A stretch of DNA of 64,000 nt from Panicum virgatum (taxonomy: Eukaryota; Streptophyta; Magnoliopsida; Poales; Poaceae), in NCBI RefSeq assembly GCF_016808335.1, contig NC_053137.1, positions 48,723,781 through 48,787,780 of the forward strand, given 5' to 3'. How positions within the stretch are numbered: position 1 is the first letter of the stretch; each line of letters opens with the position of its first letter. Position numbers and translations under genes: made by a program. A model generated the notes under the pieces. The model saw nothing but the letters and a program-made list of their open reading frames with translations, was not told the DNA's origin and ran no database searches. This document shows, piece by piece, positions 23,179 through 34,389 of this stretch.

Positions 23179-24589
23179 TGAAGCATCCCCTCATAAGAGA
23201 AGACTTAAATGTGTTCCAAACATCAGTCCCAGGAGACTGATGACACATTTATTACATCAGATGGTTCATTACCGTACAACTCTACGCGGTAGTGAGCAGA
23301 GAAGCGCCACTATCGTGAGGATTACAATCCACACACACATAACAATATTAAAAACAAAGAGAAAATCATCAGAGTCTGGCGTCATGCGGTATCTCCTGCG
23401 GGTGATCCTAATCCACAAGCAAGGCTGGGTGCAGGATGGTACCCCTACTCATCGTCGTCGGGTACAAAGTCTGGATCTTCTTCTGTAAAAATAAAGAATG
23501 GGGTGAATACAAACGTACTCAGCAAGTCCAACCACACCCACGGAGGGGTATAAGCAGAATATAATGCACAGGATAAATCAAGGATAAGGCTAGGGCTTGA
23601 TTTGCGGAAAGCAATATTTTATGCAGGGGTTCAATTGAAAGAAATCATCTTTAAAACCAGTTTTCTTATACCGGATAACACAAAGAGTTGATCTACACGG
23701 GATCCAAGTTTTAGACTGCTACCGGACTCCTCATCCGCACTAGCACATGACACAACTGCCGAACACATTTCCAAAACAACTCACGCTAACCCATCCCAAA
23801 GTAAACACTAGTTGTGAGACCACACCGTAACTCGCCCAGTACCGTGGGCACGGACTATTCGAATAGGTTTCAACTCTGCAGAGGTGTGCAACTTTACCCA
23901 CAAGTGGGGTACCACAACTCGATCACCTTAGTGTCGGTGCAGCTCCCAACAAAGCCATTACCCACTTTAGCTATACCTGACTAGCCATCACGGGATGCGC
24001 CAAGGGGTCATCGACCGTTCACCTAGGTTTAACCGGGGCATAAGTCACTTGGGCTTATCCCTTCTCCTTAGTCACCCGTTGCTCTCAGCTCTCCTGATGG
24101 CTATCAGACTAACTAGTGGGGTTTATGCTAAGTCGTTGCCCATACAACGGTCGAGTGGTTTGCACGAAAGAGGAGTTAGGTGAGATGTAACACCAACTCA
24201 GTCCTTAGGGGTGACAAGATGGATAACTCCATTCTTGCTCTGCTACACGGGCACGAGCACTCCCGACGGCAAATCACACTGAAATGCCATCCATCCCGTC
24301 TAGACTCATCTTTTGAAAACCCACTTTTATCCCTTCCCACACACACACTTTTTCTTTATAAAACGAGTTGTATAAAGTAGCAGGTCCTATGCGTTCTAGT
24401 ATCGATTAACGTCCAAGCAAGATCAGACATTAATCTAGGTGGTCAAGGAATGGTCATAATAAATCAAGGGGTGGCTATCCAACCGTGTTTTCAGCAAGCA
24501 AACATATGCAAGTTTATAAAACAGGCCAATAGGTTGTGTTTATAAAAACTAGGACAAAAGCATGCATCAAAGGGCGGGATTGAACTTGC

Positions 24590-24718
24590 CGTCTTCGAAG
24601 CCTTCGGGGAGGTCCTGGTCGAAGCACTGTCCTTCGGGCTCGGGGTCGCAGAGCTGGTCCTCATTCACGGGCTCGCAGTACTGCTCATCAACGGGTTCTC
24701 CTTCATTCACACCGTGGT
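24590..24718 (-). other. Putative LTR-encoded acidic cassette exon (inner 3' LTR)
   Basis: 129 bases (43 codons) between GTGTCGTAG and GACG/GCAAGTTC, the latter close to the consensus for GC-type donors. The frame is acidic (NEGEPVDEQYCEPVNEDQ). Splicing to the acceptor before 23482 continues it as EEDPDFVPDDDE and a TAG (23445-23447). The copy in the 5' LTR (35942-36070) keeps length, frame and both sites. Confidence 0.45.
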
Positions 24719-25514
24719 CTACGACACGTACACACAAACACACAATCAAGAAGGAGAAATGAAAGTTTTATCGTTGAGCTCAAATTGGAAATAATTAAGA
24801 TATGGAGTTTGGAATAAAATTGTTGAGTGATTTCCTAATGGCATGGCCAAAACTATGACACGAGAGGCGTGGAAAAGTTTCGGGTCGGTCGAAGTTGTTT
24901 TGGCGCATGAAATGTTAGGTTTTATAAAGGTTTGGGGCTAGATAAGGTGTAAGGGACCTAGTTGTAATTATTCTCGAGAAGGCAGGGGCCTGATTGTAAT
25001 TTTTGGAGATATCTGAAGGGTCAAGGATATATTTAGAATTATGTTTGTATGTGGAAGGGGTTTATTTTGAAATAGGGTAAAGGGCAGGGTTTCGTTTGCA
25101 AAATAGCAAATAAAGAGTGGGGGGTTTCTTTACTAAATAAAGGGAAGGGGAGGGGCCTTTGGGCTAAATGCCTCGGGGTGAGGGGAAAAGGAGGAGTGAG
25201 GCGGGAGGACCCGGTCCCCTGCTGCGGCTCGACCCGAGGCGGCCCGAGGTGGCCTAGCCACGGTGGCCGGCGGCAACGGGCAGCGGTGGTGCTTGGCCAG
25301 TGGCCCTGGGCCATGATAGCGGATGGAGGGAGGGGGAAAACGGAGTGGAGAGGTGCGGGGTCCGATCCCCGGCCTCACCTTGAGCTGAGGCGGCGCGCGG
25401 AGGCGGGTCGTTGAGAGCGGCGGTGGCGGGCGGAGGGGCTGCGGCGGCGGCGCTGGAGCTTGGGAGGAGGTGCGGCTCGTGGCGGTTGCGGAGCTCGAAG
25501 GCGGGGCTTGGGTC

Positions 25515-25522
25515 TATTTATA
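25515..25522 (-). promoter_or_regulatory. TATA box of the inner chromovirus 3' LTR
   Basis: CTATAAATAG on minus, about 135 bases before the CTCAAG/GTGAGG donor, with a GC-rich ATG-free leader in between. The same box is kept at 36963-36970 in the 5' LTR, where it would drive the genomic RNA. Confidence 0.65.
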
Positions 25523-26533
25523 GTGGCGGGAAAGCGGTGGGGAGGTCGAGCGCGGTGGTGGTGGGTAGGTGTGGCCAGTGGGCGTCCGGCGAGCAGTGTG
25601 GGGCGGAGTAATGGCGCTCCGGCCGCTTGCTGGCGTCGGGATGCGGCGGCGCGGCTGGCGAGGACGGGCCGAGGTGATGTGACGCGAGCGGCAGCAGGGG
25701 CGAGCGTAGGCCAGTAGCGGCGGGCGGCGTGCTGGCGCGCGGGCAGGGCTCGTGGCGGCGCTGTAGCTAGGCGACGGGCGGCGCGCGAACGCACATGGGA
25801 GTAGGGCAGCACTGGCCGTGTCGTGGCGCGAAGAGGGGCGTAATGGCGGTGCGAGTGCGCGCCGGCGTCGCGGCGAGGCAGGGAGCGGCAGGCGGCGGGT
25901 GCACGTGGAAGAGCGCGTGGGCGGGCGGCACTGCTGCGTGTGCGGGCGGCCGGTGTCGTGCGCGTGCGCACGATGCAGGGCGCGGTGTGCGGGCAGGGAG
26001 CGGAGGCGCGCGGCGTACGCCGCTTGGTGCGTCACGGCGTGGCGACTGTGGCATGGGCGTGCACGTCCGCACGTGTGGGCGCACGCGGGTGCAGGCGAGA
26101 GGGGGGGTCGGGCCGAGCGCGCTCGGGGAGGAGGAGCCGGGCACAGGCGGCCGCTGGGCGCGCGCGGGAGCGGAGCAGAGGGGAAGGGGGAAGCAGGAGA
26201 AGGAAGGAGAGGGAAGGGAAAGAAAGGAAAAAGAAAATGGAAAATGGAAAAAGAAAAGAAAAAGAAGGGAGAGAGAGAGAAAGAGAGAGGGGGGCGGGAT
26301 TCGCGCCAATCGCGGCGCCGACCGCGACTGCTCGCGCACACGCGTCGGTCGGGCATGGTGCGGCGGTCGGTGGTTCGTGACGCGCGGCACAGAAAAAGAG
26401 AGGGCCGCGTTAGGGATTGGACATCGGGATGTTTGGAACAGGGACAGTTCCCGAAATATTAGGGTTAGGGCTTTAAGGAAAAACTTTGAGCTCAATGACA
26501 AAAACTCGATTTTGAAATTAATTAGCGCACGAT

Positions 26534-28306
26534 TTAACTCAGCGAATTTTGGGATGTTACAAACCTACCCCACTTAAAATGAATCTCGTCCTCGAGATTC
26601 GGCTGGTTCCTAAACAAGTGGGGAAACTCCTTCTTTAAAGCGTCTTCGCGTTCCCACGTAGCTTCTTCCACTCCGTGTCTACTCCACTGGACTCTGCATA
26701 TCCGCACTTCAGAGTTTCTGGTTCTCCTGGTGATAGTGTCCAGAATCTTGACCGGTATCTCCTGATATCGCAAGTCTGGCTGCAGATCTATTGCTTCTAT
26801 TGGCACGTATTCTGTCTCGGGTACCTTTAAACACCTTCTTAATTGCGAGACATGAAATACCGGGTGTATATCCGACATTTCTTCTGGTAGTTCCAGACGG
26901 TACGCTACTGCTCTGACTTTCTTCAGAACTCGGTACGGTCCAATGTACCGAGGGGCCAACTTTCCTTGCACTTGAAATCTCCGAGTTCCCCGGATGGGTG
27001 AAACCTTGAGATAGACGAAGTCTCCTGGGTTGAAACTGATTTCGCGTCTTTTCTTGTCCGCGTAGCTCTTCTGTCGAGACTGGGCGGCCTTTAACTTCTC
27101 GCGGATTTCTGCTACTCTTTCCTCGGCTTCTTTTATGAGTGCAGGCCCGACTAGGGCATGTTCTCCAACTTCTGACCACATCAGAGGGGTTCTGCATTTT
27201 CTTCCATAAAGAGCTTCGAACGGCGACATGCCCAAGCTTGCTTGATACCCGTTGTTGTATGAAAACTCGGCATAGGGTAAACTCTTCTCCCAATCTTTGC
27301 CATAGGTGAGGACACATGCTCTCAACATATCCTCCATAATTTGATTCACCCTTTCTGTTTGGCCATCCGTCTGTGGGTGATAAGCAGAGCTGAAATCCAA
27401 CTTGGTGCCCATGGCTTTATGCAGACTTTTCCAGAACCTAGAGGTGAACTGGGTCCCTCTGTCTGAAACAATTCGACTGGGCACACCACTCAACTTTACT
27501 ATATTTTCCACATAGAGCTTGGCTAGCTTCTCTCCGCCGTAGTTGGTCCGTACGTGTATGAAGTGAACCGCTTTAGTGAGTCAGTCCACTATTACCCATA
27601 TGGAATTGTGTCCTCTCTGGGTTCTGGGCAAGCCTACCACAAAATCCATCCCTATCTCATCCCATTTCCAAACCGGGATGGGTAGGGATTGCAACAATCC
27701 CGCCGGCTTTTGGTGTTCAGCTTTGATCCTTTGGCAAGTATCACAACGGGCGACAAATCGTGCAATATCTGCCTTCATCCCATTCCACCAATATTTCTGT
27801 CTTAAGTCTATATACATTTTGGTGGATCCTGGGTGAATGGAATAGGCCGAGTTGTGGGCTTCAATCATGATTATTTGCCTGAAGTCTCCTTTCAGGGGCA
27901 CACAAATTCTATCTTTATACCATAATGTTCCCCTATTATCCACTCTAAAGTCTGGTGCCTTATTTTCTCCGGTCTGCCTCCGGATTTCCATCAGTCCCTT
28001 GTCCGATCTTTGGACTTTCGTGATCCTTTCTTCTAGGGTGGATTGGACATTCAGCACTTGGCTAGAGCCTCGAGGAACAATGTGCACATTTAATCGTGCC
28101 ATTTCCTCTCGTAAATGGTCATCCTTGGGCCCGTAGGATTTCCGACTTAGGGCATCGGCTACTACGTTTGCCTTTCCCGGGTGGTAATGGATTTCCAAAT
28201 TATAATCTTTGACTAATTCCAGCCATCTTCTTTGTCTCAAGTTCAAGTCTGGCTGGGTGAAGATATACTTCAGGCTCTTATGGTCGGTATAGATTTCGCA
28301 CTTATT
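26534..28306 (-). pseudogene. pol, 3' part: RNase H end and integrase with chromodomain
   Basis: In order on minus: [11 protein letters not shown] and the ADALSR end of RNase H; the integrase zinc-binding region ([20 protein letters not shown]); the core with [16 protein letters not shown] and HPQTDGQTERVNQ (Asp-Asp-Glu catalytic centre); a GPYRVLKKV region; and the chromodomain (VRICRVQWSRHGVEEATWE). A single in-frame TGA at 27581-27583 sits where relatives have Arg (VDRLTK), so a CGA to TGA change is likely. Apart from that the frame is open for about 590 codons. The stop codon (26534-26536) lies 25 bases inside the 3' LTR. Confidence 0.9.
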
Positions 28307-30290
28307 TCACATCAAATAATGCCTCCAAATTTTAAGTGCGTGCACTACGGCTCCAAGTTCCAAGTCATAGGACGGATAGTTTTGTTCATGAGACCTGAGC
28401 TGGCGGGAAGCATATGCAACGACTTTCCCGTCTTGCATTAGTACACAACCCAATCCTTGTTGGGACGCATCGCAATAGATGACAAAATCTCGATGAATAT
28501 CCGGCAGGGTTAGTACTGGAGCTGTCATCAATCTCCGCTTCAATTTCTGGAAACTCTCATATGACTCCATCCAAGTGAACTTCTTCTCCTTTTTGAGCAG
28601 CTCAGTCATGGGCCGGGCTATCTTGGAAAATCCCTCGATGAATCTCCGATAATACCCAGCTAATCCGAGAAAACTCCTGATCTCACTGACATTGGTTGGT
28701 TGCTGCCAGTTGGACACTGCTTCGACCTTCTCGGGGTCCACTGCTACTCCTTCTGCAGTCAGAATGTGACCAAGGAAGGCTACCTTCTCCAGCTAGCCCT
28801 GGGCAAAAAAAAAAAACCGAAAACCGAGGACCGAACCAAAAAACCGAGAACCGGAGCCGAACCGAACCGAAACCGAGAATTTCGGTTCTTCTTCGGTTCC
28901 TGATTCTCAGGAACCGAAATACTCGGCTCGGTTCGGTTCCTGGGCTCGGTTAACCGAAGAACCGGCCTCATCCACATTGAGCCCATCAACTATATTCGGC
29001 CCAAGGCCCAACAAGCAAACAAAACCCTAATCCCCAACCCCAGCCCAGTCCCGCACCCCTCCTCCTGTCTCCCGACCCACGTGGCCACGCCCCGTCCGCC
29101 CTCCGCCCGCCCCGCAGCCGCCACCCAGCGCCCTACCCAGCCGCCCGCCGCCGGCCCCCACCGGCCCCGTCCCCGCCGGCTCCGCGGCCGCAGCTGCCCG
29201 CCGCCGGCCACTGCCCGCCCTGGTGCCCCGTCCCCGCACCCGTCTCCCTCCCTCCCTGCCTCCCAGCGCGGCAGCCGGCGGCGCCCCGCCCCGCCCCAGT
29301 CTAGCCGTCTCCCTCCCTCCCTCTCGGAGTCCCAGCGCAGCGGCGCCCTGCCCCGCCGTCTGGCCGTCTCCCTCCCTTCCTCCCGGCGGCGGCAGGGGCG
29401 CAGGCAGTGTGCGGCCGTGGCCGCGCACGCCCCGGCCAACGCCAGCCGCCGCCGCTTCGCGCCCGCTCCATCCACCCGCCGGCCGCTGCCGACGCCGGCA
29501 CGCCGCCCCCAGAGCAGCTCACGGCAGCAGTGCTCACGGTGGAGGAGGCAGAGGACGGTGCACCTCCTCCGTCGACCTCCTCTTCCCGGAGCGCGCGGAT
29601 CCGCATGTGTGTGGCTGCGGCGGCCACCCCAGGCCTCAGCAGGTGCGCGGCCAGCGCGTGCGCGGGCTCGCCAGCGCCGCGAGTCCGCGGCGGCCGGCGG
29701 CTCCATCCAATTTTTTTTATTTTGTGAACATTCGGTTCTTTCGGTTAGAACCGGAACCGAACCGAAGGAACCAAAACCGAAATTTGTCGGATCCTATATC
29801 TGAAAAGAACCGATCGGTTCCTATTTTCTTGGAACCGAATTTTCCAAAAAATCGAGGAACCGAACCAATCGGTTCGGTTAGAACCGAACGCCCAGCCCTA
29901 TCTCCAGCCAAAACTCACACTTACTGAATTTGGCGTATAACCTATGAACTCTCAGCTTTTCCAAAACCACCCTCAGGTGCTGCTCGTGCTCCTGAATACT
30001 CTTCGAGTAAATAAGTATGTCGTCGATGAAGACTACGACAAACTTATCTAACTCATCCATAAACACTTTGTTCATGAGGTTCATGAAATAGGTAGGTGCA
30101 TTTGTCAGTCCAAAAGACATCACCGTGAACTCAAACTGCCCATATCGGGTGACAAAGGTTGTCTTCGGGATGTCGCTCTCCCTAATCTTGAGCTGAAAGT
30201 ACCCGGACCTCAGGTCAATCTTGGAAAAGTACTTGGCCCCTTTTAACTGATCAAAAAGATCATCGATCCTGGGGAGGGATACTTGTTCTT
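28307..30290 (-). pseudogene. pol, middle part: reverse transcriptase and RNase H, split by a hAT insertion
   Basis: RT blocks are clear: [15 protein letters not shown] and the catalytic FIDDILIYS (29901-30123 segment), then after the hAT element [21 protein letters not shown] and the RNase H start ([26 protein letters not shown]; 28307-28785). The insertion at 28794-29900 falls directly after the KCEFWLE motif. A TGA stop at 28307-28309 follows HYLM, where relatives read on as [12 protein letters not shown] one-base deletion near 30285, after NKYPSP, puts the RT core out of frame with the upstream gag-protease. Confidence 0.9.
28794..29900. mobile_element. hAT-type non-autonomous element (1107 bp) with GC-rich cargo
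   Basis: Termini TAGCCCTGGGC and, inverted, TAGGGCTGGGC are flanked by a perfect 8-bp duplication TCTCCAGC (28786-28793 and 29901-29908). Removing it restores the surrounding RT reading frame. Both sub-terminal regions (about 28815-28970 and 29735-29890) are packed with AACCGAA/TTCGGTT words. The centre (about 29000-29700) is very GC-rich, lacks transposase and gives long low-complexity frames on both strands. It is either captured host DNA or an expanded repeat. Confidence 0.92.
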
Positions 30291-32288
30291 GATAGTGACT
30301 TCGTTCAGTGCCCGGTAATCAACGCACAGCCTCATACTTCCATCCTTCTTCTTGACAAATAGAACCGGGGCTCCCCAAGGCGACGAACTTGGCCTGATGA
30401 AGCCAATTCGTTGTAACTCCTCTTGTTGTTTCTTTAACTCTGCCAACTCAGAGGTTGCCATCCTATAAGGTCTCTTGGCTAGAGGGGCGGTTCCAGGAAC
30501 AAGGTCAATCACAAACTCTACGTCCCTATCCGGTGGCATACCGGGAAGTTCTTCGGGAAAGACATCGGGGAACTCATTCACTACTGGTACTTCTTCCAAG
30601 GTCTTGGTTTCCATGCTGAATACCATCGGGTTTGCTCCACTTTCCTGAGTGTGACAGGTCACTCGGACTCCCTCTGGGTTTGTTAGACGCACTACCTTGT
30701 CTGAACAACCTATGAGGCCATTGTGTTTGCTTAGCCAGTCCATTCCGAGGATCACATCTATCCCTTCTGACTTAAGTACTACTAGGTCTGCTAGAAACTC
30801 TACCCCACTTAAATTGATCCTTACCCGTAGACAACCCAGTTGACACCTGATGTCCCCTCCGGGCGTCCGGGTTAATAGGGGTGTTTTTAGTAGTACTGTA
30901 GGTATTTTATGTTTCTCCACAAAACTTGAGGATATGAATGAATGTGATGCTCCAGAATCAAACAGTACTGTTGCAAGAGTTGAGCTGACTAGGTACTCAC
31001 CGAGTACTACGCCCTGAGCTCCTTGAGATTCCTTCGCGTCGATGTGGTTGATGCGAGCTCGTCCAAAAGACTGCTGGGGTTGCCTCTGCTGGCTGTTGTT
31101 GTTGGTGTTGTTGTTGCCGCGAAGAGGCACTCGGTTGGCACCGGTCAGAACTGGCTTGGTTCCGTTCACTGTGTTGGAGAAGGCTGAAGTAGCCGGCTTG
31201 TTCTTGGCATAGGGGCAGTCGGCGATGAAGTGTCCCGTCTCACGGCAGTTGAAGCAGGCCCTCACATTGCCGTTGTTGTTAGTGGCCTGGCTTGCATTAC
31301 TCTGAGGGGCCCTCATGGTGTTCTGGCTTCTGGGCTGTGTGTTAGGGGCCCGTGGTCCTGTCACTTGAGACTGAGTTCTGTACTGCATTGGGGCTTGGGA
31401 CCTTGGTGCGTTGTAGCTGAAGTTTTTGGGCTTCTGGAAACGATCTTGCTGGCGGGCCTTGCTCTCCAGGAACTTGCGCTTGTTATCCTTTCTTTCATCA
31501 CTCTTGGCCTTCTCAGTGAGGATTGCCGTGTTCATCAAGGTGTTGAAATCAGGATAGATCTGAGGGGTGAGCAGGGTCCTGAGTTCTGGGTTTAGTCCCT
31601 TTTTGAACATATCCTGCTTCTTCTCGTCGTCGTTCACTTCTTTTGGTGCATAACGAGCCAGCTCCATAAACTGGTGTGTATACTCTTCTACCGTCATACT
31701 CTCTTGCTAAAGTGCGCGGAATTCATCCGCCTTGCGCTTCATGGTAGCCGAGGGAATATGATACCGTCGGAACTCCTTCACGAACTCCTTCCATGTGATG
31801 GTGGAGGCATCCTCGGCGGCGGCACAGTAGTTCTCCCACCAGGCTAAGGCAGTCCTGGTGAGTTGACGTGCTGCCAGCAGAACTTTATCCCGATCCTGGC
31901 ACTCGAACAGCTCAAGCTTCCTTTGGATCACACGGAGCCAGTCATCTGCATCCAAGGGGTTGCTGGATCTGGCAAAAGTGGGCGGCTTGGTTCTCAGGAA
32001 AGCCGTAAGCTTGTCATTAAAGGTCTGCTCTCGTGGCCGCTTGTTTACGAGAGCATTGGCTAGTGTCTCCAGTATGAGAGTCTGGTTATGGATTATCTGT
32101 GCCAGGTCTATGAAGGGTGGTGGTGGTGGTGGTGGTGGTGGTGGCAGTGGTGCATCTTGATTTTCTCCTCTTCCCTGGCTCACTTCTTGCCCTTCCAGAG
32201 GAGGGTTTTGCCCAAGAGGCATTGCTCCCACATCAGCGGCTGGGGGGATTCTGTTGCGGGAGGCTCTCATAACGCTTCGGGAAGCCAT
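30243..32288 (-). pseudogene. gag, protease and RT start of the inner chromovirus
   Basis: ATG at 32288 directly after CTACAG (acceptor-like). Domains in order: proline run (about residues 50-59, from a GGT repeat at 32117-32145), gag core (WWENYCAAAED, TWKEFVKEFRRYHIP), zinc knuckle [15 protein letters not shown], aspartic protease [13 protein letters not shown] with ILGMDWL, and the RT entry ([44 protein letters not shown]). An in-frame TAG at 31707-31709 sits between FRAL and QESMTVEEY. The frame ends at 30243 because of the one-base loss near 30285. About 680 codons are otherwise open, so decay is recent. Confidence 0.92.
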
Positions 32289-32562
32289 CTGTAGATCGAG
32301 TGGATTGGGACCAAGATTAGGTGATGTTCAAGTTGTTTAATTCATGTAATAAGGCAGAATCAACCTTCTGCCGATAAGCACACAACCACAAACACACAAT
32401 CATGGCAAACAAGCACACACAACTTTATTAAAACAAGGCAGGGGTACAACACGGGGACACGACTAGAACGCGTACTACACGTCCGGGTACAGATTCATAC
32501 TTAGGGATACAACTTAAACCGAAAGGGTTAGAAGGGTACACACTAGGGTAGGGTCGGACATT

Positions 32563-33429
32563 CTACTCGCGGAGCGAGTCTTCTTCTGGGGTAAGACGTG
32601 CTTCCGGGGGAACAGACGGCTTGCCGTCCTCTGGGTTCCCGTTCTCCAGGGGCTGTGTATTGGCTTCTCTTATGGCGGCGACGGTAGACCTTCCAGGGTT
32701 CTCGGGTGGGGCTTGAGGGCTTCCAAAGAGTGGCCCCCATCCTATGACGGGTGTCCTGAGTAGAACATGGTCTTCTCCGATGGCCGGAACTGGGGTTCCA
32801 CTTCCGGTCCATTCTTGCATGTGCCGGTCTCGTGCTTGTCTGAGGCTCTACTAAGCAAATGCTTCACTGCTGATCGCTGCTGCGGCTCTTGCCTCGGCTT
32901 GGGCTGCTCGGACTTGTTGGAGTCTCACTGCGAGCTCTGCTTGCTCGGCGCGATGGGTCTGCTCCCTCAGCAGGTGGGCTTGTTCATCGAAGAGCTGATC
33001 CAAAGCGGCTAGGTAGGTAGCCACTTGGTACAGAGGGTCCTCTTCATGGCGGCGCCGCTCCAGGCTTCTCATGCGAGCTTCCCAAACAGGGGTTCTGATG
33101 GCCGGCGGGAAGAACCTCATTGGTGTGGGTGCTAGGTGTTCTTCGAAGATCCGGCACAGGTAACGGAGTGTCTTTCTGATGGCCAAGGGATAGGTGTCTT
33201 GGTGCCTAAATCCCGTAGCGGTCACTCGCCATGGCTGGATGTCGGGGTAGCGATCACTCCTGGCGATGACCAGGATCACCCTGCAGCGGAGGGTACCATG
33301 GTGCTCGTACTCTCTGTTGTAGTACCTTGGGCGTTCCGTAACGCAAAGGCTTTCCAGGGCGTTGATCAACAGGCTGGGGAAGCCAGGTGCAGCTTGGCAG
33401 TCGCCCTGGGTCCATCATTCCTCAGCCAT
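32563..33429 (-). pseudogene. Extra ORF b upstream of gag (unknown function)
   Basis: ATG at 33429 lies directly behind a pyrimidine tract and TTTTCAG. Frame: MAEE, a TGA (33415-33417), then about 187 open codons to a double TAG TAG (32848-32853), then another 95 codons to the stop at 32563, all in one frame. Features: a conserved RYPDIQPW-x-TATGF block, DTYPLAIRKTLRYL, TPMRFFPP, and an alanine/glutamate-rich coiled-coil-like stretch (about residues 130-190). Its middle is clearly related to ORF a (33579-34389), so the pair is a tandem duplication. I know no named family; it is not gag, protease or envelope by any motif I can see. Confidence 0.6.
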
Positions 33430-33578
33430 CTGAAAACAAGGATAGGGTGAAAAACTTGCACAATTGTTTGAGGTACACAAAAGGAGTAGATGATATTTAT
33501 TATTGCAACATGGTGGGATACAGATTTCATGGATACACGAGTATTAGAGCAGGGTTCTAGCTTGGGGTGCTACTTTTA

Positions 33579-34389
33579 TCATGGGGACTCTTCCTCGATC
33601 CTAAGAGGACGCTTCTTCAGTGGAAGATACTGATCCTTCACGTCATCTTCGGTCTGAGTACCTTTATCCCAGTGGGTTTCTTCGGGTTCTTCTTCTTCAG
33701 TCTGAGTACCAACATCCCAATGGGTTTCCATGGGTTCTTCTTCTTCTTCTTCCTCTATCCATCCACCTATTCCTCTGCGAGCCTCGTACTCTCGCATTCG
33801 GGCTTGGAGGGCTGCTAGGGATTCCTCGGCGCGTGTGGCTCTTGCCTATTGTTCTTCCAGTTCTGCCTCTTTTTCTTGCATTTGGACTTGGAGAGCGGCT
33901 AGGGAATATTCGGCGTGTACGGCTCTTGTCCGTTGTTCATCCAGCTCTTGGGTTGCCTTCTCTGCTCTGTGGACTTGTTGCTTCAGTTGTGCCGCTTGTT
34001 CGCGATAGAGCTCATCCAGGCCGGTGAGATAGATGGATAGGTGAGAGACTGTATCTTCTAGGTCTTCTTCTTCTCTTCCAAGCCCTCTCATCCGGGCAAT
34101 CCATGTACGTCATCTTCCTTCAGTCGGCAGGAAAAATCCCATAGGAGTCCGCTGAAGCTGATGCCTGTAGATCACGCGTAGGCGCCGCAGGGCTTTACGG
34201 GCGGCTTTTCGATAGGTGTCCGGAAAGCGGAAACCAGTGGTGGAGATGAACCAAGGGTCCACATCTGGGTAGCGAGTAGAGAAACTCTGGTGGGTCCACA
34301 CCTCCGATGCGTTCCAGGCTGAGTATCAACAACTTAGAAAGGCCGGGCTCTGCGTGACAGATTCCGCCGATCCATCCATTGTCAGCCAT
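33579..34389 (-). pseudogene. Extra ORF a upstream of gag (coiled coil with TQT motifs)
   Basis: ATG at 34389 directly after CCCTGTTCCAG. It starts MADNGWIGGI, parallel to ORF b. A deletion around 34305-34330 shifts the frame; from 34301 to 33579 one frame continues, interrupted by TGA (34110-34112) and TAG (33846-33848). Features: RYPDVDPWFISTTGF, TPMGFFLP, a heptad-like coiled coil (LYREQAAQLKQQVHRAEKA...), then an acidic tail with two copies of ETHWD-x-GTQTE (spacing 17 residues). The 5' untranslated leader and the primer-binding site lie just upstream. Function unknown. Confidence 0.6.

Larger units (their letters stand above)
23179..26561 (-). repeat. 3' LTR of the inner chromovirus
   Basis: On minus it reads TGTAACATCCCAAAATTCGC ... 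GGATGCTTCA, 3383 bases, starting right after the polypurine tract AAGTGGGGTAGGTT (26562-26576). It contains a TATA box (25515-25522), a GC-rich leader with a strong donor CTCAAG/GTGAGG (exon end 25379), a cassette exon (24590-24718), a stem-loop near 23505-23522 (one arm mutated) and an acceptor TTTTTACAG before 23482. The very GC-rich 25200-26500 part yields long frames on both strands that are compositional artefacts. Confidence 0.92.

Noticed and set aside
25375..26577. Long GC-rich frames on both strands (up to 280 codons)
   Set aside because: They lie inside the 3' LTR, are arginine/proline/alanine low-complexity on both strands, and their counterparts in the other LTR (36570-37779) differ by frame-changing indels. 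Composition artefact, not genes.
28990..29927. Frames of 100-240 codons in the hAT element
   Set aside because: Overlapping frames on both strands with low-complexity proline/arginine content and no motif. Treated as cargo DNA without a coding claim.
32115..32147. GGT repeat as a possible regulatory microsatellite
   Set aside because: It encodes the proline run near the start of gag on minus; simple coding repeat.
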